In this document: positions 14,361 through 22,732 of the stretch, piece after piece
Position numbering within the stretch: the stretch's first letter is position 1
Layout: each line of letters begins with the position of its first letter
Origin: JBLIDK01 sp047632595
GTDB lineage: Bacteria > Bacteroidota > Bacteroidia > Sphingobacteriales > Sphingobacteriaceae
Assembly: GCA_047632595.1 (NCBI GenBank)
Contig: JBLIDK010000018.1
Span: 1 to 40,267, forward strand
DNA: 40,267 nt
Reading direction: 5' to 3'
Position numbers and translations under genes: made by a program
The notes under the pieces: model-generated
Databases searched by the model: none
What the model was told of the DNA's origin: nothing
What the model saw: the letters and a program-made list of their open reading frames with translations, nothing else

Positions 14361-15692
14361 ATGCGGATATTAATTAAAAGTGCATGCGTTGTAAACGAAG
14401 GTACAAGTGAAGTAAAAGATGTTTTAATAGTTGATGATCGTATTGCTAAGGTGGCCCCTTCTATTGAGGATAGCCATGCAATTGAGATAAATGCCGAGGG
14501 TTTACTACTAATTCCTGGAGCAATTGATGATCAAGTACACTTTAGAGAGCCTGGGCTAACTCACAAGGCCACAATTCATACAGAAAGTATTGCAGCTGCA
14601 GCTGGTGGGGTTACATCCTTTATGGAAATGCCAAACACTAATCCGCAAACCACTACCCAACAAGAGTTAGAAAACAAATACGCCATTGGAGCCAAAGATG
14701 CTGTTGTAAACTATAGTTTTTTCATGGGTGCCACCAATACCAATATTGAAGATGTTTTGGCTACAGATGCTTCTAAAGTATGCGGAGTAAAGGTTTTTAT
14801 GGGGTCGAGCACCGGAAACATGTTGGTTGACAATGAAACGGCCTTAAACACACTTTTTTCTCAATGCCCTATGTTAATTGCTACCCACTGCGAAGACGAA
14901 AGTACAATTAGAGCCAATACCGAGGCAGCCATAAAGCAATTTGGAGAGGATATACCAATTGAGCAGCACCCAATTATACGAAGTGCCGAAGCTTGCTACA
15001 AAAGCTCATCAATGGCAGTGGCATTGGCTAAAAAACACAATACACGGCTACATATATTGCATATTTCTACGGCAAAAGAGCTTTCATTATTCTCAAATAA
15101 ATTGCCTTTAGGCGATAAACGCATTACCGCAGAAGCCTGTGTGCATCATTTGTGGTTTAGCGACGAAGATTATAAAGAATTAGGCACAAAAATTAAATGG
15201 AATCCTGCGGTAAAGTCTAAAACCGACCGAGCAGCCATTTTAAATGCCGTTATTACAGATGTAATTGATGTAATGGCAACAGACCATGCACCACACACTA
15301 AGGATGAAAAGTCCAATTCTTATTTGAAAGCCCCAAGTGGTGGACCGTTGATACAACATTACCTTCCTGCCCTATTTGATTTATGCCAGGATACTGATTT
15401 AACTGTAGAGCATTTAGTTAAAAAGACTTCCCATGATGTTGCTAGGTGTTTTAATATTAAGGAGCGTGGTTTTATCCGTGAAGGTTATTATGCTGACTTA
15501 GTATTGGTAGATCCAAAAACGCCTTACAAGGTCACCCAAAGCAATATTTTATACAAATGTGGCTGGTCGCCCTTTGAAGACCATACCTTTAGCCACACCA
15601 TTCACACCACTTTTGTAAACGGTAAGATTGTTTATAGCGATGGTACTGTGGATACAGGGCATAGAGGGATGCGATTGAATTTTAAGGGATAG
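14361..15692 (+). CDS. pyrC: Dihydroorotase (class I, Bacteroidota form)
   Basis: Third step of pyrimidine synthesis: ring closure of carbamoyl aspartate to dihydroorotate. 443 residues, amidohydrolase fold. Visible active-site pieces: DDQVHFREPGLTHK (56-69), in which H60 is the metal ligand but the usual first His of the HxH pair is Q58; K144 in KVFMGSS (likely carboxylated); H176 in THCED; H231 and H234 in HILHIST; and D308 in TDHAPHT. The substrate-binding FRE and NP segments are present. The Gln instead of His appears to be a feature of this subfamily rather than damage, because the surrounding motif is otherwise intact. A short gap after the SPOR gene indicates cotranscription. pyrE lies elsewhere in the window (30049). 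Confidence 0.93.
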   Translation: MRILIKSACVVNEGTSEVKDVLIVDDRIAKVAPSIEDSHAIEINAEGLLLIPGAIDDQVHFREPGLTHKATIHTESIAAAAGGVTSFMEMPNTNPQTTTQQELENKYAIGAKDAVVNYSFFMGATNTNIEDVLATDASKVCGVKVFMGSSTGNMLVDNETALNTLFSQCPMLIATHCEDESTIRANTEAAIKQFGEDIPIEQHPIIRSAEACYKSSSMAVALAKKHNTRLHILHISTAKELSLFSNKLPLGDKRITAEACVHHLWFSDEDYKELGTKIKWNPAVKSKTDRAAILNAVITDVIDVMATDHAPHTKDEKSNSYLKAPSGGPLIQHYLPALFDLCQDTDLTVEHLVKKTSHDVARCFNIKERGFIREGYYADLVLVDPKTPYKVTQSNILYKCGWSPFEDHTFSHTIHTTFVNGKIVYSDGTVDTGHRGMRLNFKG

Positions 15693-15733
15693 TTTATTTA
15701 TTGAATGTTGAAAGATTCAATAAAGCCCTCTAT
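15661..15733 (+). other. Nested inverted repeat at the 3' end of pyrC
   Basis: Outer arms of 8 bp (15661-15668 ATAGAGGG and 15726-15733 CCCTCTAT) enclose an inner perfect 10-bp stem (15697-15706 with 15715-15724). The 5' outer arm lies inside the last codons of pyrC. No T run follows, so it is not a classic intrinsic terminator; it may stabilise or end the pyrC message. Confidence 0.55.
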
Positions 15734-15749
15734 ACGTTAAAATCGTTCT

Positions 15750-16209
15750 ATGCTTAGAGATAAAAAATTATCCTTGAACTTCCTGCAAATAATGCTGAGC
15801 ACACCTTATTAAAACGTTTAAGGAAATTCCAACAGACATAGTAGACGAGATTCTATTAGTGGATGATAGTAGCTACAATACGTTAAAAGTTGCTGAGGAA
15901 TTTGGGATTAAGCATTTCATACGCCATTATAACAACAGAAAATATGGAACCAATCAAAAAACATGTTATAAAAAGGTCTTAGAACTAAAGGGTTATACTA
16001 TTATCATTTTACATCCCGATTATAAATACACACACAAGTTAATTCACTCCATGTCGTACTTAAAAGCCAACGATGTATACAAAATGGTATTGGGATCTAG
16101 AATGTTGGGAAAAGGAGCATTAAAAGGTGGAAAGCCATTGTGCAAGTACATTTTTAACCGAATACTTACTGTAAGTCAAAAGCTACGAGCTAAAAGCATA
16201 AAAGTTTAA
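15750..16209 (+). pseudogene. Decayed family 2 glycosyltransferase (dolichol/polyprenyl-type)
   Basis: Translating three frames in turn reconstructs the start of a GT2 enzyme: MLRDKK (from 15750), then IILELPANNAEHTLLK (about 15767-15813), then TFKEIPTDIVDEILLVDDSS (from 15814) and on through NQKTCYKKVLEL, ILHPDYKYT and VLGSRMLGKGALKGG. These correspond to the nucleotide-sugar-binding start, the VDD strand and the acceptor-side motifs. Two frameshifts fall in A runs (15762-15767 and 15811-15814), and the protein stops at 16209, so roughly the last half of a family protein of 300 or more residues is missing. The typical PAYNAE reads PANNAE. The largest open piece begins at 15859. It is a fossil of a probable cell-surface sugar gene. 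The two shifts could be sequence errors, but the truncation could not. Confidence 0.75.
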
Positions 16210-16265
16210 GGATGTTTGAGGAACCTAGTTCCGAGCATGCAGTAGTACTTGATATAATTTAATTA

Positions 16266-16378
16266 GTCAAAAACCGATACTTCGATACATTCTGACCTAC
16301 TCCTTAAGAGGAGAAGTCAGAATACTCCTTGATGCCCCTTCATCGGTCAAGGATTATCATCAGTTTGACGGTTTTTTT
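16266..16378. other. Structured intergenic element
   Basis: Outer arms 16269-16276 (AAAAACCG) and 16369-16376 (CGGTTTTT) enclose two hairpins: 16289-16323 (8-bp stem ATTCTGAC/GTCAGAAT with an inner 5-bp stem CTCCT/AGGAG and a 4-nt loop) and 16327-16352 (CCTTGA/TCAAGG). The 3' outer arm ends in a T run, so a plus-strand transcript could fold into a three-way junction with terminator-like end. No protein-coding frame is apparent. It lies between the glycosyltransferase fossil and the DinB gene. The remainder, 16379-16449, is low-complexity filler. Confidence 0.45.
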
Positions 16379-16449
16379 AAGCTTGTGGCTTTTAACTTGC
16401 TGCTTTCAGCTATCTTCTTTAAATCTTAGGCCTTTGACTCTGGACTACC

Positions 16450-16938
16450 TTATTGTATTCGAAAAAAACTAATCAAATCTGTTGAACCAACGCTTGGGTT
16501 GCCATTTTGGTGTAGAATTGTTACAATTTGCCCACGGTGGTAGGTAGCGTGGTTGAACAAATGCATGGCAATTTCTATTAAAGAACTTGTGAATTTAATA
16601 TCTCTTGAGTTTTTGTAGCTGTACTCCTTTTCCAAATCACTTGTGCTCATAGACTCCATTAAGTTTGTCCAATTAGCATTTGAGTTTGAAAATTCTTGTT
16701 TTAACTCAGGCCAGGACCCTTTAAAACTCTTTGATGGCCAAGTTTCTATTGGCTGCCCTTGAACGCGCTTATACCAAATGTATTCGGCATCCCAAATATG
16801 TAATATGTTATCAAAAATTGTTTCAAACGAGCTTTTGAAAGGCGCTTTTAAATCAATATCACTTTGGTCTATAAAAGCAACAATCTTATCATTCGCCCAC
16901 TCATTATATGCAGCATACTGCTTTATTATCTTTTCCAT
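16450..16938 (-). CDS. DinB family metal-dependent four-helix protein
   Basis: 162 residues, four-helix bundle of the DinB/YfiT superfamily. The metal triad is readable: H47 (LHIWDAEYIW), H130 and H134 (HLFNHATYHRGQI), spaced as in DinB proteins; YNEWANDKI at the start is typical. These proteins bind a divalent metal and some transfer thiol or glutathione-type groups, but the substrate of this one is unknown. It follows riboflavin synthase by 2 bp on the same strand and is the last gene of the unit that starts at 20179. No terminator hairpin with a T run is evident downstream on the minus strand. Confidence 0.85.
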   Translation of the reverse strand: MEKIIKQYAAYNEWANDKIVAFIDQSDIDLKAPFKSSFETIFDNILHIWDAEYIWYKRVQGQPIETWPSKSFKGSWPELKQEFSNSNANWTNLMESMSTSDLEKEYSYKNSRDIKFTSSLIEIAMHLFNHATYHRGQIVTILHQNGNPSVGSTDLISFFRIQ

Positions 16939-16940
16939 AC

Positions 16941-17522
16941 TTACCCCTTTGTCATTCTAGCTACATATTTTCCAACAATATCGAACTCAATATTAACCGT
17001 GTCGTTCTTTTTTAAACTACCCATGATGGTCTGTTCCATTGTATATGGAATTATTGTAACAGAGAATTGATCTTCTGTACAGTTAAATATAGTTAAACTA
17101 ATGCCATTAATAGTAATTGAGCCCTTTTCAACGAATAACAATGACTTTTTAAGGAGTTTGAAGGTAAAAATGGTGCTTCCTTGCTGGTCATCAACACCAA
17201 TACAGGTTGCGCACTCATCAACATGTCCTTGCACTATATGGCCGTCAAAACGCCCATTGGCAATCATGCAGCGCTCTAAGTTAACCTGGGCTCCTACTTT
17301 TAGTTGGCCTAAGTTTGACTTCTCCATGGTTTCTGCCACAGCGGTTACTTTATGCACATTGCCTTCTATCCCGGTAACGGTTAAGCAAACCCCATTGTGA
17401 CTCAGACTTTGATCTACCTTTAATTCTGGTGAAATACTTGATTGAAAGGTAAAATGCACGTTCGTTCCCTCCTTTTCAAGGGATTTTAAGATCCCAAGTG
17501 ATTCTATAATTCCTGTAAACAT
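16941..17522 (-). CDS. ribE: Riboflavin synthase, alpha chain
   Basis: Last step of riboflavin synthesis: dismutation of two 6,7-dimethyl-8-ribityllumazine molecules. 193 residues, with the internal duplication of the family: first barrel MFTGIIESLGIL ... SLSHNGVCLTVTGIE (start and about 41-54), second barrel GRFDGHIVQGHVDECATC (about 91-108) and GSITINGISLTIFNC (about 134-148). Each half carries the lumazine-binding signature. Its start codon overlaps the stop codon of the preceding large surface-protein gene by one base (TAATG), so translation may be coupled. No other rib gene is nearby. The linkage to a T9SS cargo gene is unexpected and probably just genomic order. Confidence 0.95.
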   Translation of the reverse strand: MFTGIIESLGILKSLEKEGTNVHFTFQSSISPELKVDQSLSHNGVCLTVTGIEGNVHKVTAVAETMEKSNLGQLKVGAQVNLERCMIANGRFDGHIVQGHVDECATCIGVDDQQGSTIFTFKLLKKSLLFVEKGSITINGISLTIFNCTEDQFSVTIIPYTMEQTIMGSLKKNDTVNIEFDIVGKYVARMTKG

Positions 17523-20179
17523 TATTTATATAAGTGAAAAAAGCCTTTGATGGTGCGAGGAAACTCCCCTTCTACGCGAATTTCATTCACTACACACACA
17601 TAATAATAAACCCCAGAGTCAACAATACGCCCAGTTGTTTTATGTTTGCCATCCCAATTAATCATTGCATTGGTTGTTTCAAATACTAAATCTCCCCATC
17701 GGGTGTAAACCCTAAAATCAACATCTTTAATATATTGATTTTGATTATCGAGTGGCTGGAAAAGATCGTTAATTTTATCGCCATTAGGCGTAAAAACGTT
17801 TGGTAGTTCATACTCAGGGCAGTTATCTACGCATAGGATGTTACTATTAATGCTTTCATTACCAAATGAATCAACAGCCCGAATGTAATAGCAGCCAGCA
17901 ATTGATGCAATTTCTTCAAGAGATCGCTTATCATCAATATAATTTACGGTGTCAGAGGAGGTAATTTCTTTAATTAATTCAAATTCACCACCTATCATTG
18001 TGGTATAGAAAATTTTATACGAAACCACATCGCTGGTGTTTGTGCAGCTTATATTTGGATTAGTCCAAAATAATAAGTTGCTTATTCCATCACAATCTGG
18101 TTGTACATCCAAAAATGGAGGGCAAGGTGCTGTTGTATCAATTGGTGTAGCACAAGCTAATTGAGAGTTGTTTATTAATATATCTTTAATAGTTGGACTG
18201 TTAAATCCACCAACAGTAGAAACCTTGTAACAGAACTCTTTTCCATTCTGCAAATTTAAATCAGTATAAAAAGAATTTATAGTTTGAGCTAGGGTATCAA
18301 AGCCACCTGTTCGTTGTCTTAAAATAATAAAAGTATCTACTTTCCAAGGCACATTTTTATTTATTGAAATGCTCACTTCGTTATCACCAGGAGTAAGCGT
18401 AATAAACACCGAGCTAGCAGATTGCGACTCTCCTACTTTAACTTCTCCTTGGTTTCCAGTAGCATATAAATCTACTCGGTAGATGTATTGATTATCCTGA
18501 GTATTCAATTGAGCATCAATAAATATTGTATCGTTTAATCCAGCAAAAGTTGCACTTGATGAACTTGAAATAGCGGTAAACCCTAATGGGGCGGCAGAAG
18601 TTGTTCTCAACAATTCATAACGGTACGGAGGCAATTGTTGTGTAGTGTCTAATTGATTAGGCTTTGACCAAGCAATGCCCATTGTTCCTATTGTTTTTGA
18701 TGTATTCAAAACATCAACATTGGTTATAATTGGCAAATCCTTTTTTAGAACATCACAACTTTCGTTAGAAGCGTAGCTTTCGCCGAAATCAGGCAAACGA
18801 GCAACAACACGATAGCAGTAATTTACTCCACGAACTAAGCCATCACCATTATTATCATCAAAAAATTGTAGATTATCAATTCCATCCACCTTTGCAATTT
18901 GTACATAACCAGTAAATGAGGGCACTCCAATGTTACAACCTGTAGTATCGAAAGGGTTTGGGCCCTGCCTACGGTAAATATTATAGCCAACGGCTTTATC
19001 ACAAGGTGATTCCTCCCAATTTAAATCGATGCCATTACCAATTGCTGCAGCTTCTAATCCAAAAGGAGCTGGAGGAACAATTGTTATCTGCCAAGTAAAT
19101 AAATCTACTAATTTTATATTATTAGGGTATGCACCTGGAGTTCCGCCGCTATCTCTAACCTTAAAAACAACTTGATAAGGTTCTTTTCTTGCTAAATCAC
19201 AGGTAGTAGTCCATCTAAATGTATCTACTAAAGTATCAGTAGCTGAAACGGGTTGATTAAACGTAGCCGATGGTGTTACTTTAAAAGGCCCACCTGAAGC
19301 TGTTACCGTAAATATATCCCCTTCATCCGTATCAAAAATGGTTACAGGTAACACAAATTCAGAGCCTGCAACTACACAGGTATCGTTAACTCGGACTATT
19401 TGTGGTTTTCTATTGGGCGTTTCAGAAATAATTATCTGCATATCGCGAGTAACGCAACCTACCAATACTCGTTGTCCGCTTGGTGCAACACGCCACTCTT
19501 CTATTAAAATTGCAATATTGTATAATCCTTGTTGTACTGGTGCATCCCAAAATACTTCACCGTTTTTCTCATTAATAAAAAAAGAATTGCTGGTTGCTGG
19601 AGGTGCATAATTCACCACATCCGTATTCACATCTCTTTTTGGAGGAATAAGTTGAAAAGAAAGACTGTCACCATCTTCATCAAAAGCATTTGGATTGTGA
19701 AGAAACAGTTGATTTATAGCACCTTCATCTAAAGGATCTAACAACAATGTTGGAGAGCTATTACTTCCTAAAAATGGGTTTATTATTATCCTAGATTCCA
19801 CGTAAAACGACGTTTGTCCAGAATTACTCATGTTTATAACATCTTGATTTCTAAACATATCAACATAACTCACAGTATAGTTATCAAAACCAGGAAAAGT
19901 ATGTCTGAAGCGGTAAATATTTTTTTTAAAACAATTGTTTACAGATACTCCAGAACCATTTGCCCTACTTACAGTCTCTTCAGTACCATCACCAAACTGC
20001 AAAGTAGCTGTTGGACGATCAGCATTACCATTACAAAACTCTGTAATTACTACTAAAGTTATTTCATATTCAAAATCACTGAGTTTCTTATATAGAATTT
20101 CACCCGATGCATTATGCGTAGCATAGGCCATGATGGCTAAGCTAAAAACTGCTAAAAGGATAGATAAAATTCTCTTCAT
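17522..20179 (-). CDS. Large T9SS-exported surface protein with fibronectin-like repeats and gliding-associated C-terminal domain
   Basis: 885 residues. Signal peptide 1-21 (LSILLAVFSLAIMAYA), followed by THNASGEILYKKLSDFEYEI, a typical N-terminal start of the Bacteroidota proteins in this family. The middle contains several beta-sandwich repeats: about 150-270 with FDEDGDSLSFQLIPP (cadherin/Ig-like), and three fibronectin type III-like units later (phrases such as GLEAAAIGNGIDLNWEESPC near 375, then similar ones to 760). Residues 792-885 are the gliding-motility-associated C-terminal domain (LPNVFTPNGDKINDLF, YTRWGDLVF, WDGK, GVYYYVC), directing T9SS export and surface attachment. Cell-surface adhesion is the likely role. 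First gene of a unit with ribE and the DinB gene. It shares only the domain plan with the protein at 10745-13357. Confidence 0.9.
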   Translation of the reverse strand: MKRILSILLAVFSLAIMAYATHNASGEILYKKLSDFEYEITLVVITEFCNGNADRPTATLQFGDGTEETVSRANGSGVSVNNCFKKNIYRFRHTFPGFDNYTVSYVDMFRNQDVINMSNSGQTSFYVESRIIINPFLGSNSSPTLLLDPLDEGAINQLFLHNPNAFDEDGDSLSFQLIPPKRDVNTDVVNYAPPATSNSFFINEKNGEVFWDAPVQQGLYNIAILIEEWRVAPSGQRVLVGCVTRDMQIIISETPNRKPQIVRVNDTCVVAGSEFVLPVTIFDTDEGDIFTVTASGGPFKVTPSATFNQPVSATDTLVDTFRWTTTCDLARKEPYQVVFKVRDSGGTPGAYPNNIKLVDLFTWQITIVPPAPFGLEAAAIGNGIDLNWEESPCDKAVGYNIYRRQGPNPFDTTGCNIGVPSFTGYVQIAKVDGIDNLQFFDDNNGDGLVRGVNYCYRVVARLPDFGESYASNESCDVLKKDLPIITNVDVLNTSKTIGTMGIAWSKPNQLDTTQQLPPYRYELLRTTSAAPLGFTAISSSSSATFAGLNDTIFIDAQLNTQDNQYIYRVDLYATGNQGEVKVGESQSASSVFITLTPGDNEVSISINKNVPWKVDTFIILRQRTGGFDTLAQTINSFYTDLNLQNGKEFCYKVSTVGGFNSPTIKDILINNSQLACATPIDTTAPCPPFLDVQPDCDGISNLLFWTNPNISCTNTSDVVSYKIFYTTMIGGEFELIKEITSSDTVNYIDDKRSLEEIASIAGCYYIRAVDSFGNESINSNILCVDNCPEYELPNVFTPNGDKINDLFQPLDNQNQYIKDVDFRVYTRWGDLVFETTNAMINWDGKHKTTGRIVDSGVYYYVCVVNEIRVEGEFPRTIKGFFHLYK

Positions 20180-20316
20180 TCGACTTTAAACTTAACGATA
20201 AGAACTAAATATTGTTTAGCTATAGAACAAATTATTTGTATGTTTATTGCAAATAACCAATGTGATATTCAAACTTCCCCATTTTAAATTAAATTTATAT
20301 AATAAACCTTAGCATT

Positions 20317-20577
20317 TTGCGTCAAAAAAATTACTTAAGCGGAGAATTGTTGCTTCACACGTTTTTAGGCTATTTTTATATAGTTATTCTGCACATGATT
20401 GTATTGTTTTTTCAATCAATATGGTCTCAGATACTTACTTTTTTTGCTGTTTTATTTACTGGAAAGTATCCAAAAGCAGGGCATGAATTAATTACAGAAT
20501 TTATTAGATGGTCATATAGATTTCATTTGTATAGTGCATTAATGACTGATAAATACCCTCCATTTAGTTTAAAGTAA
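20317..20577 (+). CDS. Small membrane protein, DUF4389-like
   Basis: 86 residues. Two hydrophobic stretches (about 11-29 and 32-47) are followed by FTGKYPKAGHELITEFIRWSYRFHLY and TDKYPPFSL, the signature of the DUF4389 family. The start is a TTG at 20317; no ATG lies between it and the stop codon at 20290, and the next ATG (residue 27) would cut the first membrane segment. The gene ends 4 bp before the DUF4870 gene and probably opens the operon running through the two-component system. The function of the family is unknown; membrane location is clear from sequence. Confidence 0.75.
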   Translation: MRQKNYLSGELLLHTFLGYFYIVILHMIVLFFQSIWSQILTFFAVLFTGKYPKAGHELITEFIRWSYRFHLYSALMTDKYPPFSLK

Positions 20578-20581
20578 GTCA

Positions 20582-21037
20582 ATGCGAAAAAGTTCTTTAC
20601 CCCTTCCTCAAGATATTCCCATCAAAGATAGAGAGGATGCAATGGGTTCTTATTTAATGATGTTTGCGGCAATAGGTGTTGGAATTCCAATACCAGCGAT
20701 CAACTTGATTGCCAGTTCTGTTTACTTTTTCCTTTATCGTGAAGGAAGCAATTTTGTACGTTTCCACGCATTTCAAAGCTTAGTTAGTCAACTACCACTT
20801 TCCGCTATAAATGCTGTTATCATGGTTTGGTTTATACGAGTGCTATTTTTTCATGGAGAATTCAGCCAAAATTTCGCAGTATACATTGCTTTTTTAATTG
20901 TAATTAATATACTCTACTTAGCTTTTAGTATAATTGCAGCAGTAAAGGCGAGAAATGGAGAATTTTACTTTTTTGTATTTTTTGGTGAGATCGCCTATAA
21001 AAAATACTTTGGGGATTCAAATTTGCAAGAGAACTAA
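20582..21037 (+). CDS. DUF4870-type (Tic20-like) membrane protein
   Basis: 151 residues with about three membrane helices (about 25-52, 74-94, 97-123). The string EGSNFVRFHAFQSLV is the clear mark of the DUF4870/Tic20-like family (cf. FVRFHAxQS). Function unknown. It sits between the DUF4389-like gene and the sensor kinase, spaced 4 bp and 9 bp, so it should be cotranscribed with them. Two membrane proteins next to a sensor kinase could feed signals to it, but the sequence alone does not show that. Confidence 0.85.
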   Translation: MRKSSLPLPQDIPIKDREDAMGSYLMMFAAIGVGIPIPAINLIASSVYFFLYREGSNFVRFHAFQSLVSQLPLSAINAVIMVWFIRVLFFHGEFSQNFAVYIAFLIVINILYLAFSIIAAVKARNGEFYFFVFFGEIAYKKYFGDSNLQEN

Positions 21038-21046
21038 TAAAAATTA

Positions 21047-21988
21047 ATGAAACCATTAACCATATTTTATTTACTATTTGCCTATGTGGTTCTACAATTT
21101 TTGTGGTGGGGTTACCATATGCGTGATTTAAATAGTCAGATTGCAGATTTAAAAAACGAGGTTAATGAAATAAAAATAACCAACTATGAAGAGGTCGATT
21201 CGAAGCGAAAAAACTTAATGATTATTGGAGAGGGGACTGTATTTTTAGTCTTAATTAGTTTAGGAGCTTGGCGAGTGAATAAAAGCTACAACCACGAAAA
21301 AAACTTGAATAAATTACAACAGAATTTTCTTTTAGCTGTAACGCATGAATTAAAGTCGCCATTAGCAAGTATTAAAGTAAGTCTACAAACAGCAAAACAC
21401 CCAAAAGTTGACACTGAAAAACGAATTAAATTAGGAGATAATGCATTAATTGATGTAAATCGTTTGGATAATTTAGTAGATAATATATTGATTGCAAGCA
21501 AGCTAGAAAACAAATACTACAAGTATTACAAAGAAGAGGTAAATATTAGCAAGTTGTTGAACGTAGCTGTTAATAACATTGAGAAAAGGCATAATATGAA
21601 GCATGTATTTAATATGGATGTGGAACATGATTTGGTAGTGATTGGAGACACGATAGCGATCAATTTTGTGATAAGTAATTTACTAGAAAATGCAGTAAAA
21701 TATTCTCCAGATGCTAAATCCATAGATATATCTCTATCTTTATCGCAGAATAAGACTCGCTTGCAAATAAAAGACCAAGGAGTAGGTATTCCAGATTCAG
21801 ATAAAAAGAATATCTTTAAAAAGTTTTACAGAATAGGTGATGAGAACACTCGTAAGACAAAAGGCACTGGATTAGGATTATATATAGTAAAGGAAGTGAT
21901 TAATTTTCACAAAGCTTCCATTGATGTAAAAGACAATACCCCAAATGGGACCATTTTTGAAATTAATTTCACCAACGATCTAAATTAG
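21047..21988 (+). CDS. Sensor histidine kinase
   Basis: 313 residues. Two membrane helices (about 5-23 and 56-75) enclose a short periplasmic stretch of about 32 residues predicted to be coiled coil (MRDLNSQIADLKNEVNEIK), too small for a ligand-binding domain. There is no HAMP domain. The kinase core follows: H box LLAVTHELKSPLAS with H100, N box NLLENAVKYSP with N215, G1 DQGVGIP (243-249), G2 GTGLGLYI (273-280). The stop is 1 bp before the start of the response-regulator gene. The pair resembles Bacteroides RprX/RprY in domain plan; I do not assign that name. Signals are probably sensed in or near the membrane. Confidence 0.92.
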   Translation: MKPLTIFYLLFAYVVLQFLWWGYHMRDLNSQIADLKNEVNEIKITNYEEVDSKRKNLMIIGEGTVFLVLISLGAWRVNKSYNHEKNLNKLQQNFLLAVTHELKSPLASIKVSLQTAKHPKVDTEKRIKLGDNALIDVNRLDNLVDNILIASKLENKYYKYYKEEVNISKLLNVAVNNIEKRHNMKHVFNMDVEHDLVVIGDTIAINFVISNLLENAVKYSPDAKSIDISLSLSQNKTRLQIKDQGVGIPDSDKKNIFKKFYRIGDENTRKTKGTGLGLYIVKEVINFHKASIDVKDNTPNGTIFEINFTNDLN

Positions 21989-21989
21989 C

Positions 21990-22679
21990 ATGAAATACCG
22001 CGTACTACTCGTAGAAGATGAAGAGCATTTATTGGAAGCTATCAAGTTAAATCTTGAACTTGAAGGATATGAAGTGATGACAGCAGTAGATGGCCGACAA
22101 GCTATTAAAACGTTTGAAGAGCAGCGCTTTGACCTAATTGTTTTAGATGTAATGCTACCAGAAATTGATGGTTTTCAAGTTGCTGAAAAAATTCGTGTAA
22201 AAGACGATGAAATTGCAATTTTAATGCTAACCGCTAAAAACACTACAGAAGACCGTATTGAAGGTCTTAAAAAAGGAGCTGATGATTACTTAACAAAGCC
22301 TTTTAACTTAGAGGAACTGATGTTACGTGTAAACAAACTACTTAAACGTTCTGCTAAAGATCACAAAGAGTTTGTAACCTATCACATTGGCGATAACGAA
22401 ATTAATTTTGCCAACTACGAGTTTATTAAAAGTAACGGCGACAAAGAAAAATTAAGTAAGAAAGAAGCGCAACTACTTAAATTGTTAATTGAACGAGAAG
22501 GTGAAGCAGTTAGCCGAGAACATATCTTAGAAACAGTTTGGGGTTATGATATTTATCCTTCAACTAGAACAATTGACAACTTTATGCTAAGTCTGCGTAA
22601 GCAATTTGAGGTAAATCCTAAAGAACCTAAATATTTCCATTCAGTACGTGGAGTAGGTTACAAATTCACGAAAGACTAA
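21990..22679 (+). CDS. Response regulator, OmpR/PhoB family
   Basis: 229 residues. Receiver domain 1-118: acidic pair at E9/D10, phospho-acceptor D53 in LIVLDVMLP, T81 and K103 (LTKPFN). DNA-binding winged-helix domain about 130-229 with the LSKKEAQLLKLLIEREGE and SREHILETVWGY segments and the final RGVGYKF wing, all typical of OmpR/PhoB regulators. Cognate regulator of the kinase encoded 1 bp upstream. Directly downstream of the gene, in front of the ECF sigma gene, lies a direct repeat that could be its binding site. Confidence 0.95.
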   Translation: MKYRVLLVEDEEHLLEAIKLNLELEGYEVMTAVDGRQAIKTFEEQRFDLIVLDVMLPEIDGFQVAEKIRVKDDEIAILMLTAKNTTEDRIEGLKKGADDYLTKPFNLEELMLRVNKLLKRSAKDHKEFVTYHIGDNEINFANYEFIKSNGDKEKLSKKEAQLLKLLIEREGEAVSREHILETVWGYDIYPSTRTIDNFMLSLRKQFEVNPKEPKYFHSVRGVGYKFTKD

Positions 22680-22683
22680 TTTA

Positions 22684-22714
22684 TTTTAGTTCCATCCCAA
22701 CCTTTTTAGTTCCA
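22684..22714 (+). promoter_or_regulatory. Direct repeat between the response regulator and ECF sigma genes
   Basis: The 11-base word TTTTAGTTCCA occurs at 22684-22694 and again at 22704-22714, spaced 20 bp (about two turns of the helix), 19 bp before the sigma gene. A site for a dimeric regulator such as the OmpR-type protein just upstream is plausible but untested. Confidence 0.4.
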
Positions 22715-22732
22715 CTTGCATCTTACTATTAA

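Noticed and set aside
16379..16449. Coding potential or regulatory role for the filler before the DinB gene
   Set aside because: Only a GACTYTGGACT-like, low-complexity mix resembling that at 1833-1860; such strings are widespread filler in Bacteroidota and show no fold or frame.
10745..20179. The two large surface proteins as a recently duplicated pair
   Set aside because: They share only the C-terminal sorting domain; N-terminal and central domains differ (choice-of-anchor L versus fibronectin-like), so they are not close duplicates.
21047..22679. Firm naming of the two-component genes as rprX/rprY
   Set aside because: The domain plan resembles them, but these features are shared with many other pairs and the input loop is too short to decide.
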